The notes under the pieces: generated by a model
Seen by the model: the letters and a program-made list of their open reading frames with translations, nothing else
Told to the model about the DNA's origin: nothing
The model's database searches: none
Shown: positions 16,339 through 24,467 of the stretch, one piece after another
Layout of the letters: each line of letters starts with the position of its first letter
Numbering within the stretch: position 1 is the first letter of the stretch
Assembly: GCF_040370365.1 (NCBI RefSeq)
Contig: NZ_BAABWQ010000001.1
Coordinates: 1,054,001-1,118,000, forward strand
DNA: 64,000 nucleotides
Origin: Shimia sp040370365
GTDB lineage: Bacteria > Pseudomonadota > Alphaproteobacteria > Rhodobacterales > Rhodobacteraceae
Direction: 5' to 3'
Made by a program: the position numbers and the translations under genes

Positions 16339-17997
16339 TCATTGAGTGGCCGCAAAGTGTTGTAACACCGGCAAGGCTGCGGATCTGAAATAACGCGACA
16401 GGATCACATAGTCCTCAACCGACACATTTTGGGCGGTACTGCTTATATCCCCTGCCCGCACGGTATCAGCACCTTGCGCCAGCTCTGCTTCAAGCTCTGA
16501 TAAAATTTGGTCAACAAGCCCATTCTGATATAGCATCGGCTGAGCGTTTGTTGAGCCCGTCCCCCGCTGTGTTTCCGCCGGCACACTCGGATCAAGCTCC
16601 GGTGTGGCAGGCGTCGTCTGATCGTCCCTCTGGATCGCAACCGCCAATATAGACAGGGCTGTTTGAGGATCTAAACCGATAGTGTTGATAAGGTAGTCAA
16701 GCTTTTTCACCTCCGAAGCACTGTCTGACATCCCTGCCATTTGTGCAGGTGACGCTTGTCCATAACCCGTCGGTGACGGTGCTGCCTCTACTTGCAACTG
16801 AGGCAATGTATTGGGCGTTACAGCCGGAATAGGCAGAGTGCCGCGTGGGGCGCTCACTTCCGGCTCCCCCACCCATGCCGCATCCGCCTTTAACCGCTCA
16901 AGCTGAGCTTGAATGCCGCCAACAACAGCCACAAGGTCGGACATAGCCTCGGTGTCTTCCTGTATTGCCGGTCCCCGTGGCGCACTCATAACGCTCTCCC
17001 CTGCAGTCCGCGCATTTCCCGTCTGAATTTGAAGGATCAAGTGCTTAAGCGTCTCAATATCTGCACGCAGAGCCTCAGCGCTTGCGTTTTCGCGAGGCGA
17101 TCCACCCACGCCCAGCCCCGGCTGGGCAGGCTGGTGTGGCGCGAAGGGCTGTATTGGCGCCTGCTGACCCTGAGGATGTTGCACCGGCAGCTGTTGCACG
17201 GTCACAGGCGCTGTGCTTGTCGCGGGCGCGATGCCCGCCACCAAAGCTTCCGCATAGCCTGGCGCGATCACCTGCGGCTGCGGCATGGGCGAATTCCACG
17301 CCGCCGGCTGCGTCATTGTACCAGAGGATATCCTATCAGCGTTTGGAACCGGCCAACCTCTTGGCAAAACAGAGTAATCCTGATTGGCCGCGATCCAACG
17401 CAGATATGCTGTGACGGCCGAAAACCCTTTGAGCGACACGCGCACAACCTCACTGTTTCCTCGGCGCGCACTCAACTCACCACCAGATCCCAGCAGCAAT
17501 TCAAGAGGCACATCCAATGGCTGCAAAATGCGCTCCGGCACCTGAATTTCAGACACCCCCTCAGAGACAAAAAACAAATCACCGGAAAGCGCGTTTTCCA
17601 ACTTCACTTGAAGCTGACCGCGGTCGGTCAAAAACACCTCAAGTCCTTCTTTGCGCGCGGCACAGGCGTAGGTTCTGGGTCGGCAAATGACCTCAAAAAC
17701 ATCCACATCCAGGCGCGGAGTTGGCGCAAACCTTGCATATCCATCGGGGTCAAAGCGAAAATAGACCCCCTCAACCAAACCCTCTTGAAAACTCGGCCAG
17801 CCAAACGAGCCTCGCAGCGCTTGACGTGCTTCACGAGCGCCAATCGCAAAGGGTATTGCCGTGTCCAAAATTGCATTCTCGGAGGCAAATGCCTCGGGTG
17901 TGCGTTCGGCATTGGCCGCGCCCTGTGCCAACACAACCTTGCCAGATAGTCCCATGGCTGCCACCAAAAAAAACATTGTTTGCAAAAACTGTCGCAT
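16339..17997 (-). CDS. Exported protein of unknown function in the polysaccharide locus
   Basis: The protein has 552 residues with a signal peptide (MRQFLQTMFFLVAAMGLSGK, cleavage near VLA-QGA). Residues about 30-230 look globular and beta-rich. Two Cys (in EVICRPRTYACAA) could form a disulfide. The middle (about 230-320) is Pro/Gln-rich and disordered (VTVQQLPVQHPQGQQAPIQP). Then comes a helical stretch ADIETLKHLILQIQTGN and IQAQLERLKADAAWV, possibly a coiled coil. I know no family for it. The start overlaps the stop of the DUF3131 gene as TGATG, so the two are made together and probably work together in the periplasm or at the outer membrane. Confidence 0.7.
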   Translation of the reverse strand: MRQFLQTMFFLVAAMGLSGKVVLAQGAANAERTPEAFASENAILDTAIPFAIGAREARQALRGSFGWPSFQEGLVEGVYFRFDPDGYARFAPTPRLDVDVFEVICRPRTYACAARKEGLEVFLTDRGQLQVKLENALSGDLFFVSEGVSEIQVPERILQPLDVPLELLLGSGGELSARRGNSEVVRVSLKGFSAVTAYLRWIAANQDYSVLPRGWPVPNADRISSGTMTQPAAWNSPMPQPQVIAPGYAEALVAGIAPATSTAPVTVQQLPVQHPQGQQAPIQPFAPHQPAQPGLGVGGSPRENASAEALRADIETLKHLILQIQTGNARTAGESVMSAPRGPAIQEDTEAMSDLVAVVGGIQAQLERLKADAAWVGEPEVSAPRGTLPIPAVTPNTLPQLQVEAAPSPTGYGQASPAQMAGMSDSASEVKKLDYLINTIGLDPQTALSILAVAIQRDDQTTPATPELDPSVPAETQRGTGSTNAQPMLYQNGLVDQILSELEAELAQGADTVRAGDISSTAQNVSVEDYVILSRYFRSAALPVLQHFAATQ

Positions 17998-19685
17998 CAG
18001 AAATCAGCCTTTTCTTGTACAGAATGACGAAGTGCCGGGAGCCATTCATCTTTCTGGGGGGGATCCGGGTAGTTGCGCATAAGCCGAATATCTTGGTCGC
18101 GAAACGCCGTGTACCAAACTTCTGTATCACCGGTGTATGGGGTCAAAATTGTGCCCTGAACCTTATGCAGAAGCGAGGTCAGAATGATGCCGTTATTGTT
18201 GGCCGTAAAAATCGCAACCCGGCCCTGCCCTCGCTCATAAAGCCCCTCAAACATTCCGTTTTCCGGATCATATAACTCAATGATCGCCTCATATAGCACG
18301 TCGGTGTATTCCGTATCCCAAAGCGCCCACAATCCCAGTGCCGCCTTTGATGACACCGCAGAATGATCTGGCACATAGTCCCCGCGCGGGGTCACCGTGT
18401 TCCACGGGTAGCCATCTGAAAAAATCGTATCATAGGTGAAATAAGGTGGCCCCTTCACATTGTGCTCTGAGCGGGCAGTCATAAATCCCGTTTGGCGCCA
18501 GCGATTTTCCTGAACTTGATAAATGCGATCTGCAAACTCTGCGCGCCAGCCATCGGTGTGCTTCCACTCAGGGCTGCTGTCATCAAAAGGCATGTCAAAG
18601 CCAAGCTCCAACCCATCTTGCAAATAACTCTCTGTCACAACGTAGTTTTGTGAATGGAAAACGCGTGGGTCCCGACCATCATAAGGCACCTGAACCCCAA
18701 AAATAGAGGCGGTCAGAAAAGGTTCCGCACGGTGCGCAAGCCGAGGGCGAAATCCCCACAACGCAAATCCCTTGGCCGCATATTCTTCGTACCCAAGCCG
18801 TCCCTCTTGGGCATAGACCGTCTCATCGGTCTCTTTGTCTACATAGGCGCCAAACAGCAGCCCCTCATCGTCCACCACATTGCGGAAATCCCACTTGAGC
18901 AGCACCGAGTCGATTGTGTTTGCCAGATAGGGATACCGGTTCTTCAAAATCCGCATCCACACCAAAAACCGGCCTATGTCCAACGCGGAGAACCCTATCT
19001 CTCCCGGTTTGTTGGTATAGTCCACTTTTGCGCCGGTCTTGGTGTGATACACTTTGTTTGGCATTTCTTTGCGAAACAAATCCAAACCTTTTATCGTGGT
19101 CAGGAGGTGCGTGATCCGGCGATCAAATTCTGGCTTCTCAATCAAACACAACTCAAAAGCAGACACCACGCCAGCAATATATGAGGCCGTATCCCACAAC
19201 GTGGTTGACGGATAATTACCAACCGAATTGGCAAGACCCGTTGTTTCCTGTGTAAACGTCTCAAAGTAATGCCAGGCAACACGCGCTGCACGCAGCTCAC
19301 GTTCGTTCAAAAAACCGCGTCGGTCTCTATACTTACGTACATAGGTATTGTGTTTGTCGTACCCATGCGGCACGCCAATCCCACGATCCAATTTTGCAAA
19401 ATAATCCGGTGCCATCTCACACATTCGCGGCGGCTTCACACGGCGCGGCTCATCCCCAATCATGCTTGATGTGACACTTGGCAAATTGCCACGCATAAGG
19501 GCCGGAATGTCGTCATAGGCGCCGCCGGCAATGATCGGGATCACCTCTTCTTCTTGTGCCAAGAACACTTTACGCGCTGAAAGACCCACAGCGTAGCTTG
19601 CCCCACCCAAGGCGACGACCGCAGCACAGAACAGCCCAACACCCCAAAGCGGTGACCGCTTGCCAGAACCAACAACACTCTTCAT
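17997..19685 (-). CDS. DUF3131 domain protein, membrane-anchored
   Basis: The protein has 562 residues from ATG 19685 behind AGGAGTG. One N-terminal membrane segment (SPLWGVGLFCAAVVALGGAS) anchors it. The remainder is periplasmic, with the DUF3131 core starting at LNERELRAARVAWHYFETFT and continuing through NYPSTTLWDTASYIAGVVSA and GFSALDIGRFLVWMRILKNR. The all-helical repeat pattern with conserved Asp, Trp and Tyr recalls (alpha/alpha)6 glycosidase-like folds. A second DUF3131 gene lies at 23154-24467, and the aligned segments W-D-x-x-S, PNKxYxTxxxKxxDY and GxSALDxxRxL are shared. A role in trimming or binding a nascent glycan is plausible. It heads a two-gene operon divergent from the ABC/HlyD pair. 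Confidence 0.85.
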   Translation of the reverse strand: MKSVVGSGKRSPLWGVGLFCAAVVALGGASYAVGLSARKVFLAQEEEVIPIIAGGAYDDIPALMRGNLPSVTSSMIGDEPRRVKPPRMCEMAPDYFAKLDRGIGVPHGYDKHNTYVRKYRDRRGFLNERELRAARVAWHYFETFTQETTGLANSVGNYPSTTLWDTASYIAGVVSAFELCLIEKPEFDRRITHLLTTIKGLDLFRKEMPNKVYHTKTGAKVDYTNKPGEIGFSALDIGRFLVWMRILKNRYPYLANTIDSVLLKWDFRNVVDDEGLLFGAYVDKETDETVYAQEGRLGYEEYAAKGFALWGFRPRLAHRAEPFLTASIFGVQVPYDGRDPRVFHSQNYVVTESYLQDGLELGFDMPFDDSSPEWKHTDGWRAEFADRIYQVQENRWRQTGFMTARSEHNVKGPPYFTYDTIFSDGYPWNTVTPRGDYVPDHSAVSSKAALGLWALWDTEYTDVLYEAIIELYDPENGMFEGLYERGQGRVAIFTANNNGIILTSLLHKVQGTILTPYTGDTEVWYTAFRDQDIRLMRNYPDPPQKDEWLPALRHSVQEKADF

Positions 19686-19863
19686 CAAACACACTCCTAA
19701 CGGAATGCGACTATCAAACCGCAAATCCGTTAATATTTAACAACCAAATCCCCTTCATCCAAAAAGAGACAAAATAAGAACATCAAAATAGAGACAATAA
19801 TGTGCACATAAAGTTTCTTAACCGTTTTGGATTACAACAGAGGTGTTGTTGAGGTTTTTGGTT

Positions 19864-21846
19864 ATGTCTGATTTATCTACCGAACGAGAACTCCCTGATT
19901 TGTCGCTAAACTTTTTGAGCGCCACGGAGGCGACCTCCTTGCCCTTCCGTGATCGCACAACCCCACTTTGGGCCACGGCGATATCTCTTTTGTTCTCTCT
20001 GGGCGGTGGCGTGTGCCTACTGGCCGTCGCGGTGTTTGTGGTGTTTTTTTACGATCAAGTGGCCCTAAATGGGCAATTGATCCTCGCACCTTTGCTGATG
20101 CTTGGGACGCTTGTGCCAATTTTGGGGATTTTGATCTTTGAAGTTGGACATGCCCGTGCACTGGCCGGGTTCCGACACATTCGCCTGCGCAACACCGTGA
20201 CAGGCAAAGCCATCGTTGGCTGTCTCGCGGGTTCATCACTCGCGCTCCTTGATCCGATCTTGGCGGCCCCTTTTGTAGTTGGGGCCTTACTCAGTTGGCT
20301 GTTATGCTCTGTGGCGGCGAATTGGATGCGGCGCGAACCCATGTGGGACTTTGCCCCGCAAGAGGCTGCTGGATTTTTGTCAGGGCGTGACCAACGTGCG
20401 GTTGAGCTTGCCAATGCTGCGCGCGCCGACAGTGCATTATTGGACTCCATTCACAAGGCGCTGGCTTTGTCCGGGCTTACAGGTGGGTTTGCTGTTGCCA
20501 GCTGGCTGACAGCAACAGAGGTGCTCAATGTGGCTTCCATCGCAACGATTGCATTGATCACCTATTGGTCGGTGGACGCCTTTGCGGCCTATTTTCGACA
20601 ACGCTCACATGCCGATCCGGAATCTTTGGGCCGCGCAGAAGAGGTGATACAATTGCCGCCGCCTTACTCTGCGGACCAAGATATGGCCGATACCGCACTT
20701 GTGGTCAGCCATCTATCGGTGCATGCACCGGATGGCACTGCCTTGCTGTCTGACGTGTCGTTTCGTGCGGAACCCGGTGCGATAATCGGGCTTTCTGGTG
20801 ACAGCTTTTCTGGAAAATCTTTATTGCTGCAAGCCCTACATGCGCCGCAGGATCTGGATGGTCTGACGGCAGAGGGGTATGTTGCGCTACATGGCACACC
20901 TCTGTGGTCCCGACAGGCCAGAGATGCGGCATTGCCTTCTGTTTTTGTACCGCCTGACCCGCTGTCTGTTCCGGGTGGTGGGGCCAAAAATCTGGCTTGT
21001 TTTGCTGGCGCCGCACAGCTGGACAGGGCCCGGCGTCTGCTGCAATCACTGGTCTTCACTGCAGACACCGTAGAACGCATCGTCACCGCCAAAGACGTCC
21101 ATCACCTTTCGCGCACCGAGCAAAAGGCGCTGTCTCTGGCACGAGCATTGGCTTTGCGCCCCTATCTCTACCTGATTGACAGACCCGAAGACGGCGCCAG
21201 CGAGAGCCTGCTGGGGGCTCTTGGCGACAAACTCAAATCAGAAGCGCGCCTTGGCCACATAACATTGATCATCACCGAAAACCGTCAGCTTCTTGAGCGC
21301 TGCGATCAACTTTTGATGATGCAAAACGGCCGCGTGATCGAGTTTGCTCCAACTGCGGAAATCAGGGCCCGCCTGTCATCCGGATGGAGCCGATTTGTCA
21401 CCGATCGCGATCTCGACAACGAGGAGGCATTGGATGCTTGGGTTTGCAGCCAATTCCGACGCGAAGGGGACGAGGCCAATCGCCGATCGGTCTGCATGAT
21501 CGCCAATGAAATGCTCAGCGTCGCCTGTCAGGCAATGATCGATCCAACAGAAACAGACAAAACCGTGTCCTTTGAATTCAAACACTTTGTTGGCCAATGT
21601 GAATTGAGGCTTGTGGATAGACGCCTAGCGCTCTCCAGCGGTGCGATGAACAAAGCACGTGTGGCAGCAGACACATCCGTTGAGGGCGAACGCCTCTCTC
21701 CTTTGGCAAAGATCATGCGCGACAGCTTGAGTGTGGCAACCGACATCACCGACGATGGGGGGCATTTGCAGGTGACCATCAAAACCTATGACCCGCGACT
21801 TTTGGAAACCCGCAAGGTAGGCAAAGATGCGACACCCAAAGCTTAA
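19864..21846 (+). CDS. ABC exporter-like protein with altered ATPase motifs
   Basis: The protein has 660 residues from ATG 19864 behind TTGAGG. The N-terminal half has about four membrane segments (roughly 36-64, 72-94, 115-155 and 205-245), like a reduced PrtD/type I exporter. The ABC domain follows: Walker A GDSFSGKS (312-319), signature LSRTEQ (415-420, canonical LSGGQ) and Walker B YLYLID (434-439). The residue after the Walker B Asp is Arg440 where catalytic Glu is expected. ATP hydrolysis may therefore be slow or absent. About 150 extra residues follow the ABC domain without known match. The overlap with the HlyD-type gene points to a paired export or assembly unit for the glycan locus. 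Confidence 0.75.
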   Translation: MSDLSTERELPDLSLNFLSATEATSLPFRDRTTPLWATAISLLFSLGGGVCLLAVAVFVVFFYDQVALNGQLILAPLLMLGTLVPILGILIFEVGHARALAGFRHIRLRNTVTGKAIVGCLAGSSLALLDPILAAPFVVGALLSWLLCSVAANWMRREPMWDFAPQEAAGFLSGRDQRAVELANAARADSALLDSIHKALALSGLTGGFAVASWLTATEVLNVASIATIALITYWSVDAFAAYFRQRSHADPESLGRAEEVIQLPPPYSADQDMADTALVVSHLSVHAPDGTALLSDVSFRAEPGAIIGLSGDSFSGKSLLLQALHAPQDLDGLTAEGYVALHGTPLWSRQARDAALPSVFVPPDPLSVPGGGAKNLACFAGAAQLDRARRLLQSLVFTADTVERIVTAKDVHHLSRTEQKALSLARALALRPYLYLIDRPEDGASESLLGALGDKLKSEARLGHITLIITENRQLLERCDQLLMMQNGRVIEFAPTAEIRARLSSGWSRFVTDRDLDNEEALDAWVCSQFRREGDEANRRSVCMIANEMLSVACQAMIDPTETDKTVSFEFKHFVGQCELRLVDRRLALSSGAMNKARVAADTSVEGERLSPLAKIMRDSLSVATDITDDGGHLQVTIKTYDPRLLETRKVGKDATPKA

Positions 21847-23038
21847 CATGCGCCCCCCCCGTATTCTCTACCCTTTGCAGATGATGTGGGTTTTGTGGGC
21901 CACGCTGGCATGCACGGTACTTGCGATGAGCGCATGGATATTGGCATCTCACATCCTGGTGTCTCCCACGCGCAGCTATACTGGTAAATTCGAAAGCACT
22001 GCCCAAAGCATGCCTGTTGTCTTGCCAGCCGACGTGTCGGTGCGCACGATGATGGTGACAGAGGGGGCCGACATTCAAAAAGGCCAAAAACTGGCGCGGT
22101 ACGACCAAGTTGCACTGCGCGATCTGATCACTCTAAAGACGCAAAAACTGGCGCGCAATCGCATGCAACGCGCTTGTTTGTTAGATAAAGAACAAGTGGC
22201 GCTCTCCGTGCGCACTCTTGACCTCTCTTCTGACGATGGCGCGGGTCTGCGCGATGCCACAGCTCTATCTGCGTGCCTGAACACCCATCGGCGCAACCGT
22301 CTGGAACGCGAAAAGCTGATGTATCTGCGTGATCGATTGCGTCGCCAATCCAGCCTGGCTGTGCAAGAGCTCACCGCGCGTGCCCACGCCACATCTGAGC
22401 CCGTACGCTCTATTCTGAAGCTGCGGGCGGCGCTGGAACAGATTGCTTTGCAAACCACCATTCGGAACACCGAATTTGACTTGGCTCTTCTCACGGAGGC
22501 GCAGCATAGCACGCTCCTGGAATCCATAAGCTCTTTAGAGGCTTCTGCTGACGCCCTGTCAGCGGATTTAATCCGGCTTGAGGCCTTACAAACCTTTCCT
22601 TGGCTGCGCGCGCCGCAAGCCGGCCGAATAGAACGGGTGCGTGATCTGTCGGGTGATCAACCGCACGCGGTTGCGCTGGTTTTGGCGCAAATTCACCAAA
22701 CAGATGTCAAAAGTTACGCCGCTTACTTCGATGTCCCACACGCGCGTGCCAACCTTCTGACCGAAGGTGCGCCTTTGGACATCTCTCTGGCCGGATTGCC
22801 CCCCTCACAACGCAATCTCCAAGGCATTGTGCAATCTATTGTCCCCGCCTCTGGTGCACAAAGTACCGACACACGCATCGAAATACGCATCCCCGCAGAT
22901 ACGTTACCGCCGACAACGGCGCGCGCATTGTTTTCCTTGCCAGATGGGACACGCTCAACCATGCGTGTGAGCCTGCCCTCCAGCACCTTGTCCGACGTTC
23001 TGAAAGCCGCTTCCAAACCTCTGGCCGCTGCATTTTGA
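21827..23038 (+). CDS. HlyD-type membrane fusion protein
   Basis: The protein has 403 residues; ATG 21827 lies 20 bases inside the ABC gene behind AAGGTAGG. It has one N-terminal membrane segment (MMWVLWATLACTVLAMSAWI), then a biotinyl-lipoyl-like half (VRTMMVTEGADIQKGQKLAR), a long helical hairpin (about 110-245, Arg/Leu/Glu-rich) and the returning lipoyl half (FPWLRAPQAGRIERVRDLSG). A beta-barrel region ends the protein. Such proteins span the periplasm and link an inner-membrane transporter to an outer-membrane channel. Membrane fusion proteins also accompany glucan synthases in some rhizobia. The partner here is the overlapping ABC-like protein. Confidence 0.85.
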   Translation: MRHPKLNMRPPRILYPLQMMWVLWATLACTVLAMSAWILASHILVSPTRSYTGKFESTAQSMPVVLPADVSVRTMMVTEGADIQKGQKLARYDQVALRDLITLKTQKLARNRMQRACLLDKEQVALSVRTLDLSSDDGAGLRDATALSACLNTHRRNRLEREKLMYLRDRLRRQSSLAVQELTARAHATSEPVRSILKLRAALEQIALQTTIRNTEFDLALLTEAQHSTLLESISSLEASADALSADLIRLEALQTFPWLRAPQAGRIERVRDLSGDQPHAVALVLAQIHQTDVKSYAAYFDVPHARANLLTEGAPLDISLAGLPPSQRNLQGIVQSIVPASGAQSTDTRIEIRIPADTLPPTTARALFSLPDGTRSTMRVSLPSSTLSDVLKAASKPLAAAF

Positions 23039-23102
23039 TATACCACGCGTGACGAGACACGCTCTGATGGCATAAACCATCACTTTCACCACCGCTTCAA
23101 AC

Positions 23103-23134
23103 AAAAAACCGGACCACTTTGAGCCCGGTTTTCT
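23103..23134. terminator. Bidirectional terminator
   Basis: AAAACCGG (23105-23112) and CCGGTTTT (23125-23132) form an 8-bp stem between two convergent genes. An A-run on the left and a T-run on the right provide U-tails on both strands. Confidence 0.7.
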
Positions 23135-23153
23135 TGACGCATGTGTCGTTTCC

Positions 23154-24467
23154 TCACCGAAGTAGCGGACCCTTGTGTTTGAAGTGCAACGCCTCCAGAA
23201 CAACCGCGTTGCTGTTCAATGTCAGTGCTGAATTGATCCGCCCATCAGCTTCATATCGTCCCGCCATCCAACCCTTTGGCCCTGCCAAATCGACCATGGT
23301 TGCACGGACCTCCTGCGTATAGGCGGTGCCATACAAAGCATCCCAGCCGATGGTCGCTTTTAGGCTGACCGTGCGCAAATCGGTGTGATTGTCTCCAGCT
23401 TCAGTCAGAACAGACCAGCTCTCGCCATTGCCAAACACCGTATTGTACAAAAAATGGGGTGCCTGATCGATGTGGTCCTCTGACACCATCGTGGCCTGGC
23501 CCGTCGCATCAAACCGCGCTTCTTGGGCGCGGTAGATACGGCTCGCCAAAAGCTGCGCCTCTTCGGTCAACCCGACCTCAAAGGCCTGCAAAAGATAGGG
23601 CTCGCTGAGAACCGGCGTGATCGCGCCAAAGCTGCTGGCCCGTCGACGGTCAATACCCACGTCAACACCGCTCACCGTTTCCCACGCCAAAACAGGTCGC
23701 GCTAGACCGGCGCCTAAGACATCCAACCCCCAAAGCGCAGCAGCGCGGGCTGCATATTGTTCGTACCCCATGCGCCCTTCTTGGTGGTATTGAGTGTGCC
23801 CGTCTTGTCGGGTGCTGCCCCAGAAACGACCCTCCCGCGCCATCGCTGCCAAATCCCATTGCGCCAGCAAAGCGCGAATGCGCGGGCCATAAGTCGGCAC
23901 ATTGATCTCAAATACACGCAGCGCCATCAACAGCCGGGCCACATCCAACGCCGACCAACCAATGCCCTCCGGCGCGGCCACATTAGCATAGTCCACCATC
24001 TTCAGACTGCGTGTGTCATAGGCCTTGTTCGGCAGCCGTCCTTCAAACAGCTCCATGCGCTCCAAACCGGCCATCAGAGCCGCACTACGTGCCAGAAAGG
24101 TTTCATCATCAATCAGACCCAACCCTTCCGCAGCCATCAGTGCCAACAAATGTGATCCCTGATCCCACATTGTCGCGTTCGGGTGATCGGAAATGGAATC
24201 GACAAAACCTGTTTCCGGCCGATAGTGGGCCTCAAAATACGCCCAAGCTGTCGCCGCATCCTGCCAATCCTGCACGGACAAACCGCGTGCGGGTTTCGGC
24301 ACAAACTGCGCGCCACTGGGCAGCGCCATCACCGCCGACTGGCGCATAAACTGGCCCCACCCATCAGATCCAACAGCAATGCCCGCCGTCAGCAGCAAAC
24401 CTGTCACAAAGGCCAGACTCCCATGACTGCGTCGGGGGCGGCGGCGATAGATTGGTAGATCAGACAT
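23154..24467 (-). CDS. Second DUF3131 domain protein
   Basis: The protein has 437 residues from ATG 24467, six bases after GGAGG; an ATG two codons earlier is possible. A single membrane segment (LAFVTGLLLTAGIAVGSDGW) anchors it, followed by the DUF3131 core: VQDWQDAATAWAYFEAHYRP, HPNATMWDQGSHLLALMAAE, LPNKAYDTRSLKMVDYAN, then GWSALDVARLLMALRVFEIN. It is shorter than the paralogue at 17997-19685 but has the same motif order, including GYEQYAARAAALWG. It overlaps the glycosyltransferase stop and is the last gene of that operon, so it probably acts on or near the synthase product in the periplasm. Confidence 0.85.
   Translation of the reverse strand: MSDLPIYRRRPRRSHGSLAFVTGLLLTAGIAVGSDGWGQFMRQSAVMALPSGAQFVPKPARGLSVQDWQDAATAWAYFEAHYRPETGFVDSISDHPNATMWDQGSHLLALMAAEGLGLIDDETFLARSAALMAGLERMELFEGRLPNKAYDTRSLKMVDYANVAAPEGIGWSALDVARLLMALRVFEINVPTYGPRIRALLAQWDLAAMAREGRFWGSTRQDGHTQYHQEGRMGYEQYAARAAALWGLDVLGAGLARPVLAWETVSGVDVGIDRRRASSFGAITPVLSEPYLLQAFEVGLTEEAQLLASRIYRAQEARFDATGQATMVSEDHIDQAPHFLYNTVFGNGESWSVLTEAGDNHTDLRTVSLKATIGWDALYGTAYTQEVRATMVDLAGPKGWMAGRYEADGRINSALTLNSNAVVLEALHFKHKGPLLR

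Noticed and set aside
16909..17949. 346-codon plus-strand frame
   Set aside because: Antisense to the exported protein gene with a clear signal peptide and TGATG coupling; composition is Arg/His-rich without motifs.
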